A stretch of 64,000 nt of DNA from Persicimonas caeni (GTDB taxonomy: Bacteria > Myxococcota_A > Bradymonadia > Bradymonadales > Bradymonadaceae). Numbering within the stretch: position 1 is the first letter of the stretch; each line of letters starts with the position of its first letter. The stretch is taken from the NCBI RefSeq assembly GCF_006517175.1, contig NZ_CP041186.1, positions 806,001-870,000 on the forward strand, in the 5' to 3' direction. Under the pieces are notes generated by a model. That model ran no database searches and was not told the origin of the DNA. It saw only the letters and a program-made list of their open reading frames with translations. A program made the position numbers and the translations under genes. This document shows positions 8,062-15,639 of this stretch, piece by piece.

Positions 8062-9072
8062 CTACTTGTTGAGTTCTTCGGCCTGCGAGATGATCTCGGG
8101 ATAGGTCAGCAGATGAACGTCCTGGGCCCATTTCTCGAAGACTTCGCCAAAGCGCGCCTGGCGTTTCTGCCGAAGCAGACGCCAGCGCGCCACTTCACGG
8201 ACAGGCTCGGCCTCGGCAACCTTCGCCGGCATGGTGCCCTCGACGAGGATCAGATGCCAGCCGAAGCGCGTTTCGACCGGCTCGGACAACTCGCCAAAGC
8301 GTTCCTGCCGCGCGAGCTTGGCGGACGCTTCACGAAACGGCTCGACCACGCGGTTCCACCCTTTCGGTAACTCACCGCGGGCCTCCTCGGCCGGAAACGC
8401 CAAGTGCAGGTCGACCTGCACCTTCAACGGGTCCGGCAGCTGGTCGGCGAAGCGTTCCTGCGCGCCGAGCAGATCGAAGATCGTAGGGGCGTCGGGAAGT
8501 TCGCCGCGAATGGTCTGGAGCCACGTCTTGGACTGCTCCATCCACTCGGCCACTTTCTTTTTGGGAGCCTTCTTCTGCTTGTCCGGCGGCACGAGCACCA
8601 CCAAGTGGCTCGCTCGGATACCTGGCGGGTGGCCGACTTCGGCTTCGACGGCCTCGACGGCGCCCGCGAGCTGCTCGTCGGTGATATCGTCGACGGTGAC
8701 CTCTCGTTCGACGTGGGCTTCGAGCAGTTGGCGGACCATGGCGCGCTTCCTTGCCAGCGTGAGTTCGGCGTCGTCGACGAGCCCACGCTCGAGCGCAGTA
8801 GCGACCAAGACTTCACGCTCGATGACTCGCTCGAGCGCCTCCTCACGCGTAAGACTCGGGTGCTCGCGCCAATAGCTCTCGAATTCATCGACCGAAATCT
8901 TGCGGCCATCGACCTGGGCGACCGCCTCGGCGGTGTTTGCCTTCTCGGCGGCTTGGAGTGCAGCGGCACTGTCGGGATGCACGACCTCTTGCTCACCGCA
9001 ACCGACGCCCGCCACCCAAAGCAGCGCCCCCAGCCCCAGCGTCCTCCACCATGTCGACACCGCCCTACTCAC
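8062..9072 (-). CDS. Parvulin-like peptidyl-prolyl isomerase lipoprotein (SurA/PrsA type)
   Basis: 336 residues. A signal peptide ends in a lipobox-like VAGVGC with Cys25. A SurA-like N-terminal helical part (VAQVDGRKISVDEFESYW) follows, and the central part includes IRASHLVVLV as at the start of parvulin domains. A later FGELSEPVETRFGWHLILVEG matches the PpiC C-terminal strand. Probable role: folding or chaperoning of envelope proteins. Its ATG overlaps the stop of the preceding small membrane protein gene by 4 bp. A long charged insertion divides the PpiC signature, so isomerase activity is not certain. Confidence 0.75.
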   Translation of the reverse strand: MSRAVSTWWRTLGLGALLWVAGVGCGEQEVVHPDSAAALQAAEKANTAEAVAQVDGRKISVDEFESYWREHPSLTREEALERVIEREVLVATALERGLVDDAELTLARKRAMVRQLLEAHVEREVTVDDITDEQLAGAVEAVEAEVGHPPGIRASHLVVLVPPDKQKKAPKKKVAEWMEQSKTWLQTIRGELPDAPTIFDLLGAQERFADQLPDPLKVQVDLHLAFPAEEARGELPKGWNRVVEPFREASAKLARQERFGELSEPVETRFGWHLILVEGTMPAKVAEAEPVREVARWRLLRQKRQARFGEVFEKWAQDVHLLTYPEIISQAEELNK

Positions 9073-9269
9073 TGCGCCTCCTCACGTCGCAACAACACCG
9101 CCATCTTTCCCAACTCCGAGCCGGCTCGCAGCACGAAAAAACCGATGGCGAGGACCGCAAAGCCGGCTACGTAATCCTTCTCGGCCAGGAACTCGATGCA
9201 CTGATAGAAGAAGACGACGCTGCTGGCCAAAAGTCCGAGTCCGAAAATCTCGTAGACGAGTGATCTCAT
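9069..9269 (-). CDS. Small two-TM membrane protein
   Basis: 66 residues with two hydrophobic helices (about 5-25 and 33-50, including GFAVLAIGFFVLRAG) and a basic C-terminus. No family recognised. Its stop overlaps the start of the parvulin-like lipoprotein gene (ATGA), which supports its being real and translated with it. Confidence 0.6.
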   Translation of the reverse strand: MRSLVYEIFGLGLLASSVVFFYQCIEFLAEKDYVAGFAVLAIGFFVLRAGSELGKMAVLLRREEAQ

Positions 9270-9302
9270 AATTTCGTCGGCCCTCAGAAACTCACAGTGG
9301 TG

Positions 9303-10094
9303 TCAACCCAGCGCCCATGCAGCGGCGGCGACGCCCGAGGCCGCCAAGCCCCAGAGACTCAACCGCACCAAGCTCGCCCGCCGCCCACCCTCGAGCATTC
9401 CGCTGATCGTGCGCGAGAGCTTGCGCACGTCGTATTCGAGGTTCATCAGCGGCACGAAGAACATCGTGTACGCGGCGACACACCAGGCGAAGAACGAGAA
9501 GAGCCCGATAAAGGTCCTCGCCGCCTGCGGCCGATCCGCATAACTCTCGGCTATCTTGGCAGCTATCGTCGGATCGTAAAAGGCCGCGTATTGCGTGATG
9601 AGCAACAGGGCGATCAGGATCACGCAGCGCACGACGAAATAGAACGGGTAGATCCCGTCGACGCTCTGCGCATCGTCGGAGTCGGCGGCGTCGATATGCC
9701 CCACGGTTTGGGTACGCGCCGCCCCGGCAGCCGCCACGCCCACGTAGGCGGCCATCGTCACCCCGATTCGCAGCATACTAAAGCCCTGCTCGAGCTCGAT
9801 GACGCTTCGCTCGGGAAGCAGCACGACGCCGGGCACGAAGCAGATCGGGAAGACAAGCAAAGTGAGCACCGGCACACGGAAGAGCGCACCGGGTACCAGC
9901 GCGACCAGCGGCACCATATAGGCCATGGTCGCCAGCGCGTTGTGGTCGGTGAACTGGAACTCGTCGAGCAGCGGCAGCGAGAAGAGCTGCGCCCACAGCG
10001 ACACGCCCAGCACCAAGACGAGGTAAGCCCAAGCACTCCCGCCAGAGAGGTGCTCGGGCTTCCAGCCCACTTGTTGGGTCTGCTCGTCACGCAT
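9303..10094 (-). CDS. Polytopic membrane protein of unknown function
   Basis: 263 residues with about seven hydrophobic segments, for example AYLVLVLGVSLWAQLFSLPL, VLTLLVFPICFVPGVVLLP and FVVRCVILIALLLI. A soluble loop in the middle contains HIDAADSDDAQSVDG. No enzyme or transporter motif is evident. It begins 21 bp after the PDZ lipoprotein stop and is followed 33 bp later by the small membrane protein, so it is probably part of the same operon. Confidence 0.65.
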   Translation of the reverse strand: MRDEQTQQVGWKPEHLSGGSAWAYLVLVLGVSLWAQLFSLPLLDEFQFTDHNALATMAYMVPLVALVPGALFRVPVLTLLVFPICFVPGVVLLPERSVIELEQGFSMLRIGVTMAAYVGVAAAGAARTQTVGHIDAADSDDAQSVDGIYPFYFVVRCVILIALLLITQYAAFYDPTIAAKIAESYADRPQAARTFIGLFSFFAWCVAAYTMFFVPLMNLEYDVRKLSRTISGMLEGGRRASLVRLSLWGLAASGVAAAAWALG

Positions 10095-10115
10095 GCCTGA
10101 TGGGGTGGCGCGGGG

Positions 10116-10694
10116 TTATTGGACGCGCCAGATGGCGTGCTTGGCTTCGCCGTCGCGAATGAAGTCGATCCGGACCTTGCTCACCTCGCCCAAGAGCTTC
10201 CAGGCGTTGAGGTAGTCGTCGGGCTTCTCCATGCGCACCCCATTGATGTGGGTGACGATGTCGCCCGGGACCAGCTGCGGCGCGACCGCCTCGGCGGCCG
10301 AGCGCTTCATGGCCGTGATCTCGAAGCCCTGGAACTTCCCGTCGGCGCGCGACGGGCTCACCTTCACCATCGTGAGCGCAAAGGGAGGCCCCTTGTCGAT
10401 AAAGCGGTCGAGCTCGGCGCGCGAGACGACGGCTCCCGCCTCAGCGGCGTCCTCGCCGTCATCGCCGCCGACAGCCTCCTCGGCTTTCTGCTCACCGTCG
10501 GTCTGCGCCGAGCCCAACTGGACCTCGGGCCCCTTGGGGAGCGGCTTGGGAGTGTCCTCCTCGGCCGACGGTGGCTGCCCCGAGACGCTCTCGGAGGCTG
10601 CGTCCGACTCTTTATCGGCACTCGAGCTGCTCGCGCAGCCGGTCCACACCAGGCTGACGGTGACTAGAAGCAACAGAAACTGCTTGCTGAACAT
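10116..10694 (-). CDS. Lipoprotein with C-terminal PDZ domain
   Basis: 192 residues. Signal peptide and lipobox VWTGC (Cys20), then a low-complexity Ser/Glu/Ala-rich linker to about residue 95. The C-terminal domain has FQGFEITAMKRSAAEAVAPQ, LVPGDIVTHINGVRMEKP and VRIDFIRDG, the pattern of PDZ domains such as that of GspC. Likely an envelope peptide-binding protein; no other type II secretion genes lie nearby. It begins 14 bp after the flavoprotein stop. Confidence 0.75.
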   Translation of the reverse strand: MFSKQFLLLLVTVSLVWTGCASSSSADKESDAASESVSGQPPSAEEDTPKPLPKGPEVQLGSAQTDGEQKAEEAVGGDDGEDAAEAGAVVSRAELDRFIDKGPPFALTMVKVSPSRADGKFQGFEITAMKRSAAEAVAPQLVPGDIVTHINGVRMEKPDDYLNAWKLLGEVSKVRIDFIRDGEAKHAIWRVQ

Positions 10695-10708
10695 GAAGTT
10701 CTTCTCGC

Positions 10709-12079
10709 TTAATTCTCACAGACCAGCTCGAGCATCTTCTCTTGGCTGGTAAACTTGAACTCTTCGACGTCGTATTCCTCGGCCTTCTCTTGCTCGACGG
10801 CCTCGATTTGACGCACGTCGTCGTAGTCGACCGCTTCGACTTTGCGCTCGTCGAGCGTCGAACGCAAGCGGCCGACGATCTCATCGGTGCTGGCGGTCTT
10901 CTCGCCGGGCGCGACGGGAAACCCGCCGTCCAAGTAGGCCAAGATCTCGTCACAACCCTGCTCGCCGTCGGCCTTGGCCTTGCCGACCAGGCCGTCGGAG
11001 GCCTGACGGGCCCAACCGACCACGAAAGTGTCCCACATCGGATCGTCGCTGTCGGGGTCGTAGACCATGTAGCGCGGCCGGTCCGGATGAGCCTCCCACG
11101 GCTCGTCGACGGTGGCGAAGCTTCCGCTCCACTCCGGGTCGACCGGCAGGCCGATGGTAGGCTCGATGCTGTCGCCGATGGCGAAGACGACCGTGTCGCA
11201 CTCGAGGGTCTCGTACTCGTCGAGCTTCTCGAGCCCAACCTTGCCGTCGTCGCGCTTCGTCAGGCGAGTCTTTTGGCAGGTCAGGCCGGTGACGTTGCCC
11301 TCGTCGTCCACCTCGATGGACTTGGGGCTGCGCATAAAGCGCATGCGGAACTTCGTCGGGCTCTCGGTCTCCAGCGGATGGTCGACGAAGCGGGTCAGCG
11401 CTTTGTAGACCTTCTCGGGATCTTGGCCGACCGCCTCCATCGCCGGGGCGATCTGGTCGAACTCGGCCTGGAGTTGCTCGGTGTCGATGGCGGCGCTGAC
11501 GATGCGAAGCTCTTTGTTGGTCGTCTTGCGCTCGGCCGGGCCGCGTCGGGCGACGGCGGTGACCGACTCGACCTTCTTCTCGCAGGTCAGCCAGTGCACG
11601 ATGTCGAGGCAGACGTTTCCGAGGCCGACGACGCACACGTTCTGGCCGACGTCGAACTCTTGCTCGCTGAACGGCGGCAAGGAGTTGTAGTGGTACACGA
11701 GGTCCTTGGCGTGGAAGACCGAGTCGGCGTCTTCACCGGGAAGCCCCAGCCATTTGGTGCCCTGCGCGCCGACCGCCACGACCAGCGCGTCGAAACCCAA
11801 CTCGCGGATCTCGTCGAGCGTGATGTCGGCGTCGATGCCCACGCTCACGTTGCCGAAATAGGTGACCTTGTCGTCGGCCAAGATCTTTCGGAACAAGGTG
11901 CGCAGGCCACGCTTCATCTTGTATTTGGTGGGGTAGATGCCGAACTCGGCCAGTCCCCCCGGCTTGATGTCGCGGTTGATGATAACCACGTCGTGGCCGG
12001 CTTCGGTCAACTTAGCGGTCGAGTACAGGGCGGCTGGACCCGCACCAATCATCGCAATCGTGTAGCTCTTCTGCGACAT
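10709..12079 (-). CDS. FAD-dependent ferredoxin-NADP reductase, adrenodoxin-reductase-like
   Basis: 456 residues. The FAD Rossmann motif IAMIGAGPAALYSTAKL is at the N-terminus, followed by GGLAEFGIYPTKYKMK, matching the GG-R-G-P-H segment of adrenodoxin reductase/FprA and glutamate-synthase-like oxidoreductases. The NADP-binding site is VCVVGLGNVCLDIVHWL with a nearby RRGPAERK. The second FAD contact is near DTFVVGWARQASDGLVGKAK. GGAG lies 5 nt before the ATG. It probably transfers electrons between NADPH and a ferredoxin. The last 90 residues form a charged extension with repeated Glu and Lys. Confidence 0.82.
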   Translation of the reverse strand: MSQKSYTIAMIGAGPAALYSTAKLTEAGHDVVIINRDIKPGGLAEFGIYPTKYKMKRGLRTLFRKILADDKVTYFGNVSVGIDADITLDEIRELGFDALVVAVGAQGTKWLGLPGEDADSVFHAKDLVYHYNSLPPFSEQEFDVGQNVCVVGLGNVCLDIVHWLTCEKKVESVTAVARRGPAERKTTNKELRIVSAAIDTEQLQAEFDQIAPAMEAVGQDPEKVYKALTRFVDHPLETESPTKFRMRFMRSPKSIEVDDEGNVTGLTCQKTRLTKRDDGKVGLEKLDEYETLECDTVVFAIGDSIEPTIGLPVDPEWSGSFATVDEPWEAHPDRPRYMVYDPDSDDPMWDTFVVGWARQASDGLVGKAKADGEQGCDEILAYLDGGFPVAPGEKTASTDEIVGRLRSTLDERKVEAVDYDDVRQIEAVEQEKAEEYDVEEFKFTSQEKMLELVCEN

Positions 12080-12175
12080 GAGATCTCCAATACTTCGTTA
12101 GATTGCTCGAGGCTTCCGAGCAGAAAACGCCTCGTCGCTTACAACATTCCCGGGCAGCAATACAGCCCGTGAGCC

Positions 12176-13270
12176 TTATTTGTCAGGCTTGAGCTCGTCG
12201 AGTTCGGCCATGTACGCGGTCATGATCAGACCGGCGGGATTGACCGCAAACAGGCCGAAATACGGGCCGGGGGCGATCGAGTCGGTCAGCGACTCGCGCA
12301 GCTTCTTGCGCTCCTCGGGCGACAGCTTCTTCCAGGTCTCGAACGACCCTTCGGGCATGCGCGCCAGGGCGACGGTGCCCGGGCCTTGCATGATCGTCAT
12401 CAACCCGCCCAACGCGGCCATATCGCCCGGATTCGGTTCCTGTCCGGCCTTCTTGCGCTTTTCGGCCTCGGCGACCGCCTTTTTCGCCTCGGCGAGGTTC
12501 TTTTTGTACTGCTTGGCGATCTCGGGGCGCTCTTCGAGCATGCGCTTGGCGACCGCGTCGGAGTTCGCATCCTTCAGCTTGCGGTTCGACTTGGTGATGG
12601 TGTCCGACGCGGCGACGACCCCGCCGATGCGCATCAGCCGGCCGTAATACTTTTCGTAGCCGCCCTCCTCCTCGCGCACCTTCTTGTCGAACGCCTCCAT
12701 GACGGTCTTGGCCGCATTCATCCACTTGGCGCTCTGGCCGATGGCCTTGAGGTTGCCGGTGACCGATTCGTCCTTCTTCTTGTTGAGCTCCTTCATCTTC
12801 TCGAACTGCTCGACCCAGTTTTTGTAGGCCGGGTCGGACTTCCACTCTTCGACGAACTCGTGGTGCTCGCGGATATCCTTTTTGGTGAGCGGCTCGTTGA
12901 TGTAGGCGCGAATCTTCTCGACGTCGAGCGCGTCTTCCTTGCGCTGGCGCGCCTCGCGCTGGATGTCGGCACTCCCCTCGCCATTACCGCTCTCAGCGCC
13001 ACCCAGAGGCCCACCGGACCCCGAGCTTCCCGAGCCGCCCTCCATCTCCTCGATCATCTCGGCGATGTCTTTGAGCCCATTCTCCTCGGCGAATTCCGAG
13101 CCCTTCTGGATCATAAAGAAGACCGCGCCGCCGGCGCAAAACATCAGCAGCACCGTCAGGCAGCCGCATCCGGCGAGCACTTTGCCCCACGGAAACCCGC
13201 TCCCGCTGCCGCCCGACGGCGGTTGCGTGGCAGGCGAATAGACTTGCTGGTCGTGCGTCGGCTTGTTCAT
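12176..13270 (-). CDS. Hypothetical membrane-anchored protein
   Basis: 364 residues. A Pro/Ser/Gly-rich N-terminus, a single TM helix near residues 30-54 (VLAGCGCLTVLLMFCAGGAV), a Gly/Ser linker, then a highly charged largely helical domain rich in Lys and Glu. AGGA precedes the ATG. The general plan (TM preceded by a GCG-containing glycine-cysteine motif) resembles the unknown protein at 2129-3130, but the sequences do not otherwise match. No known domain recognised. Confidence 0.7.
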   Translation of the reverse strand: MNKPTHDQQVYSPATQPPSGGSGSGFPWGKVLAGCGCLTVLLMFCAGGAVFFMIQKGSEFAEENGLKDIAEMIEEMEGGSGSSGSGGPLGGAESGNGEGSADIQREARQRKEDALDVEKIRAYINEPLTKKDIREHHEFVEEWKSDPAYKNWVEQFEKMKELNKKKDESVTGNLKAIGQSAKWMNAAKTVMEAFDKKVREEEGGYEKYYGRLMRIGGVVAASDTITKSNRKLKDANSDAVAKRMLEERPEIAKQYKKNLAEAKKAVAEAEKRKKAGQEPNPGDMAALGGLMTIMQGPGTVALARMPEGSFETWKKLSPEERKKLRESLTDSIAPGPYFGLFAVNPAGLIMTAYMAELDELKPDK

Positions 13271-13317
13271 GGCGATTTTCCTCGACTGATCTCAAACAAT
13301 CATGTGTTTTGGCGCGC

Positions 13318-15147
13318 TCACTCTTCGACGAGCGCAATAAACTCGGCGACGTCTTCACGCACCGACGCGGCGGCTTCGCGCCAGAAGTCGGGCTCGGTCA
13401 GATCCGCGTCCAGATAACGCTGGCCGATCTCCTCGGCGGTCAGCCGCCCGGTGTCGACGAGCAACTGGTCGACGACGTCGGCGTAGGCCGGCCCATCCTG
13501 ACGAGCGCGCTCGTAGACGGCCCGCGAGAAAAGATACCCGAACGTGTACGGGAAATTATAGAACGGCAGCCCGGTGATAAAGAAGTGCAGTTTCGAGGCC
13601 CAGAAGGTCGGGTCGACCCCGCTGACGCCCTCACCGAAGCCCTTCCCGAAGATGTCGGTGGTCAGCTCGGTGAGCTGATCTTCGTCGAGCTCGCTGTGCT
13701 CGCGCACCGCGTGCATCGCCCGCTCGAGCCGAAAGCGCGCCGGAATGTCGAGCAAGAAAGCGACGCCACGCTGCAGACGCTCGTCGAGCAGCCGAAGCTT
13801 CTCGGCGCCCTCGGCGCGCTCGAGCGCGGCCGACTCCACGAGCACCTCCGACAGCGTGCTCGCCGTCTCGGCCAGCCCCATGGGCACCTTGCGCTCGAAG
13901 GCGCCCAGGTCGCGCATCAGCCAGCCGTGGTAGGCGTGGCCGAGTTCGTGCGCCAGCGTCTGCACGCCGCCGGGCGTGCCGCCGAAGGTCATGAAGATGC
14001 GCACCTGGCCCGACACCGGAAAACCGGTGCAAAAGCCACCTTGCGCCTTGCCGGGCCGGTCCTCGGCCTCCACCCACTGGTCGGCGAGCGCCTGCTGGTA
14101 AAAGCCGCTCATGCGCTCGGAGAAGTCGGACACCTGATCGACAATGAAGCGCTGGGCTTGCTCGTAGGAGATCTTCTCGTCGCTCGTCTCGCCCACCGGC
14201 GCGCTCAGGTCGTACCAGGCGAGTCGGTCGACGCCGAGCAGCTTGGCCTTGGCGTGCATGTAGTCGACGAGGACGTCTTGGAACTCGTCGGCGGCCTCGA
14301 ACATCGCCTCGACGGTGGCGCGCTCGACCCGGTTGGCCTGCAGCGGCATGGTCAACTCGTCGCCGCCGCGGCGGGTGTAGAGCGTGCGCTCCGAGCCGAT
14401 GATGGAGTTGAGGATCATCGCCAACTCGGGCGCCTTCTCGCGCCAGGCGACCTGCAGCCCCTCGAAGGCCTTCTTGCGGACGTCGCGCTTGGGATTGCTC
14501 AACAGGTTCTTGGCCTGCCCCACCGAGACTTTCTTGGTGCCGGTGCCCTCTTCGTCGGGCACGACCACCTCGATGCGCGCGCTGATGCGGTCGTAGAGCT
14601 GGCCCCAGGCGTGCAATCCATCTCGGTTGAGGTCGACGGCCAGCGACTCGAGTTCCGGCGACATCGCCTGCTCGGCGTCGCGGCGGATCTCGCGCAGGTA
14701 CAGGCTGCAACGCTCGAGGTTCGGATGCTCGACGAGGCTCGCGAAGACCTCGTCGCTCACACCGCGAAAACGCGCCTCGACCTCGACGCGCACCGAGCGA
14801 AGCTGCGTCTGGATGCTGTTGAGCCGCATCGGCAGGCGCATCGCCTTCGGCTCGTCGGTGTTGGTGACGGCCACGCAGTTGGCGAAGGCGCCCGCCTCGC
14901 GCGCTCGGTCCTGGATGCGCTCGCTCTCCTCGATGAACTGCACCCACTGCTCGAGCGGCTCCCCGCTCAGCTCGTCGAGCTCGGCGAGCGCAGGAAGCTT
15001 CTCGACCTGCGCGACCAGCGCGTCAATATCGCCCATCAGCGCGGTGATCGCTTCGTCGAACTCGTCGGAGTCGGCGCCGCCGGGGAAAATCACGTCGAGA
15101 TCCCAGGAGGGATCGGGGGTCGGGAAGCCTTGGATGTCGTTCTTCAT
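13318..15147 (-). CDS. pepF: M3-family oligoendopeptidase (PepF-like)
   Basis: 609 residues, the length of oligoendopeptidase F. The zinc-protease motif is TLAHELGHAYHGWL (HExxH), with the downstream glutamate in LAETASTLSEVLVE. Upstream FCTGFPVSGQVRIFMTFGG also fits the family. Cytoplasmic metallopeptidase that degrades oligopeptides. No strong ribosome-binding site precedes ATG 15147, but the N-terminus (DPSWDLDVIFPGG) aligns with family starts. Monocistronic. Confidence 0.93.
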   Translation of the reverse strand: MKNDIQGFPTPDPSWDLDVIFPGGADSDEFDEAITALMGDIDALVAQVEKLPALAELDELSGEPLEQWVQFIEESERIQDRAREAGAFANCVAVTNTDEPKAMRLPMRLNSIQTQLRSVRVEVEARFRGVSDEVFASLVEHPNLERCSLYLREIRRDAEQAMSPELESLAVDLNRDGLHAWGQLYDRISARIEVVVPDEEGTGTKKVSVGQAKNLLSNPKRDVRKKAFEGLQVAWREKAPELAMILNSIIGSERTLYTRRGGDELTMPLQANRVERATVEAMFEAADEFQDVLVDYMHAKAKLLGVDRLAWYDLSAPVGETSDEKISYEQAQRFIVDQVSDFSERMSGFYQQALADQWVEAEDRPGKAQGGFCTGFPVSGQVRIFMTFGGTPGGVQTLAHELGHAYHGWLMRDLGAFERKVPMGLAETASTLSEVLVESAALERAEGAEKLRLLDERLQRGVAFLLDIPARFRLERAMHAVREHSELDEDQLTELTTDIFGKGFGEGVSGVDPTFWASKLHFFITGLPFYNFPYTFGYLFSRAVYERARQDGPAYADVVDQLLVDTGRLTAEEIGQRYLDADLTEPDFWREAAASVREDVAEFIALVEE

Positions 15148-15246
15148 GTGTGGGTGCTCGCTTGCGAGGGTGAGAAGGTGTGCGCCGCGCCAACATACTC
15201 ACCCCACCGGGCGCTTGCAACGCCTCGGCGTCGATTCACCCACGCC

Positions 15247-15423
15247 TCAGGCCGAGCGCATTTTGCGAAACCCCATCAAGAACAGGTTGACGACCACCGT
15301 CAGCACGATGCTGCCGATGAGCGAGCCCACCAGCGAGATCTCGAAGCCGATGGCCTCCCCGATAAAGTAGAAGATGAGCACAAACAGAACGATCAATCCG
15401 ATCGATACGCCGATACCACGCAT
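15247..15423 (-). CDS. Small two-TM membrane protein
   Basis: 58 residues from MRGIGVSIG, almost entirely two membrane helices with a short basic C-terminus (LMGFRKMRSA). AGAGGTG lies 7 nt before this start; a longer in-frame reading from 15501 lacks a site and starts with a non-membrane segment. No family assigned. Confidence 0.6.
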   Translation of the reverse strand: MRGIGVSIGLIVLFVLIFYFIGEAIGFEISLVGSLIGSIVLTVVVNLFLMGFRKMRSA

Positions 15424-15639
15424 AAGCAACACCTCTGGTTCGGGCAGACTGCGAAAGTGCTCCACCCTGCAGTGCCAAAGCTGCCAACTCGGCCCGAACA
15501 ATCAAGCCCGGGGCCGTCGAGCCCATCGCGGCCCTACACAGATCCCCCAAACCACCGTATAGTGTGCCGCGCTCGCACACCGAGCTGCACCACGCAGCCC
15601 TAACGCCACGCAATCACTACCATTTCCGAGGGTGCGCCG

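Noticed and set aside
13309..15603. 764-residue plus-strand frame opposite pepF
   Set aside because: Antisense shadow of the M3 peptidase with no domain signature.
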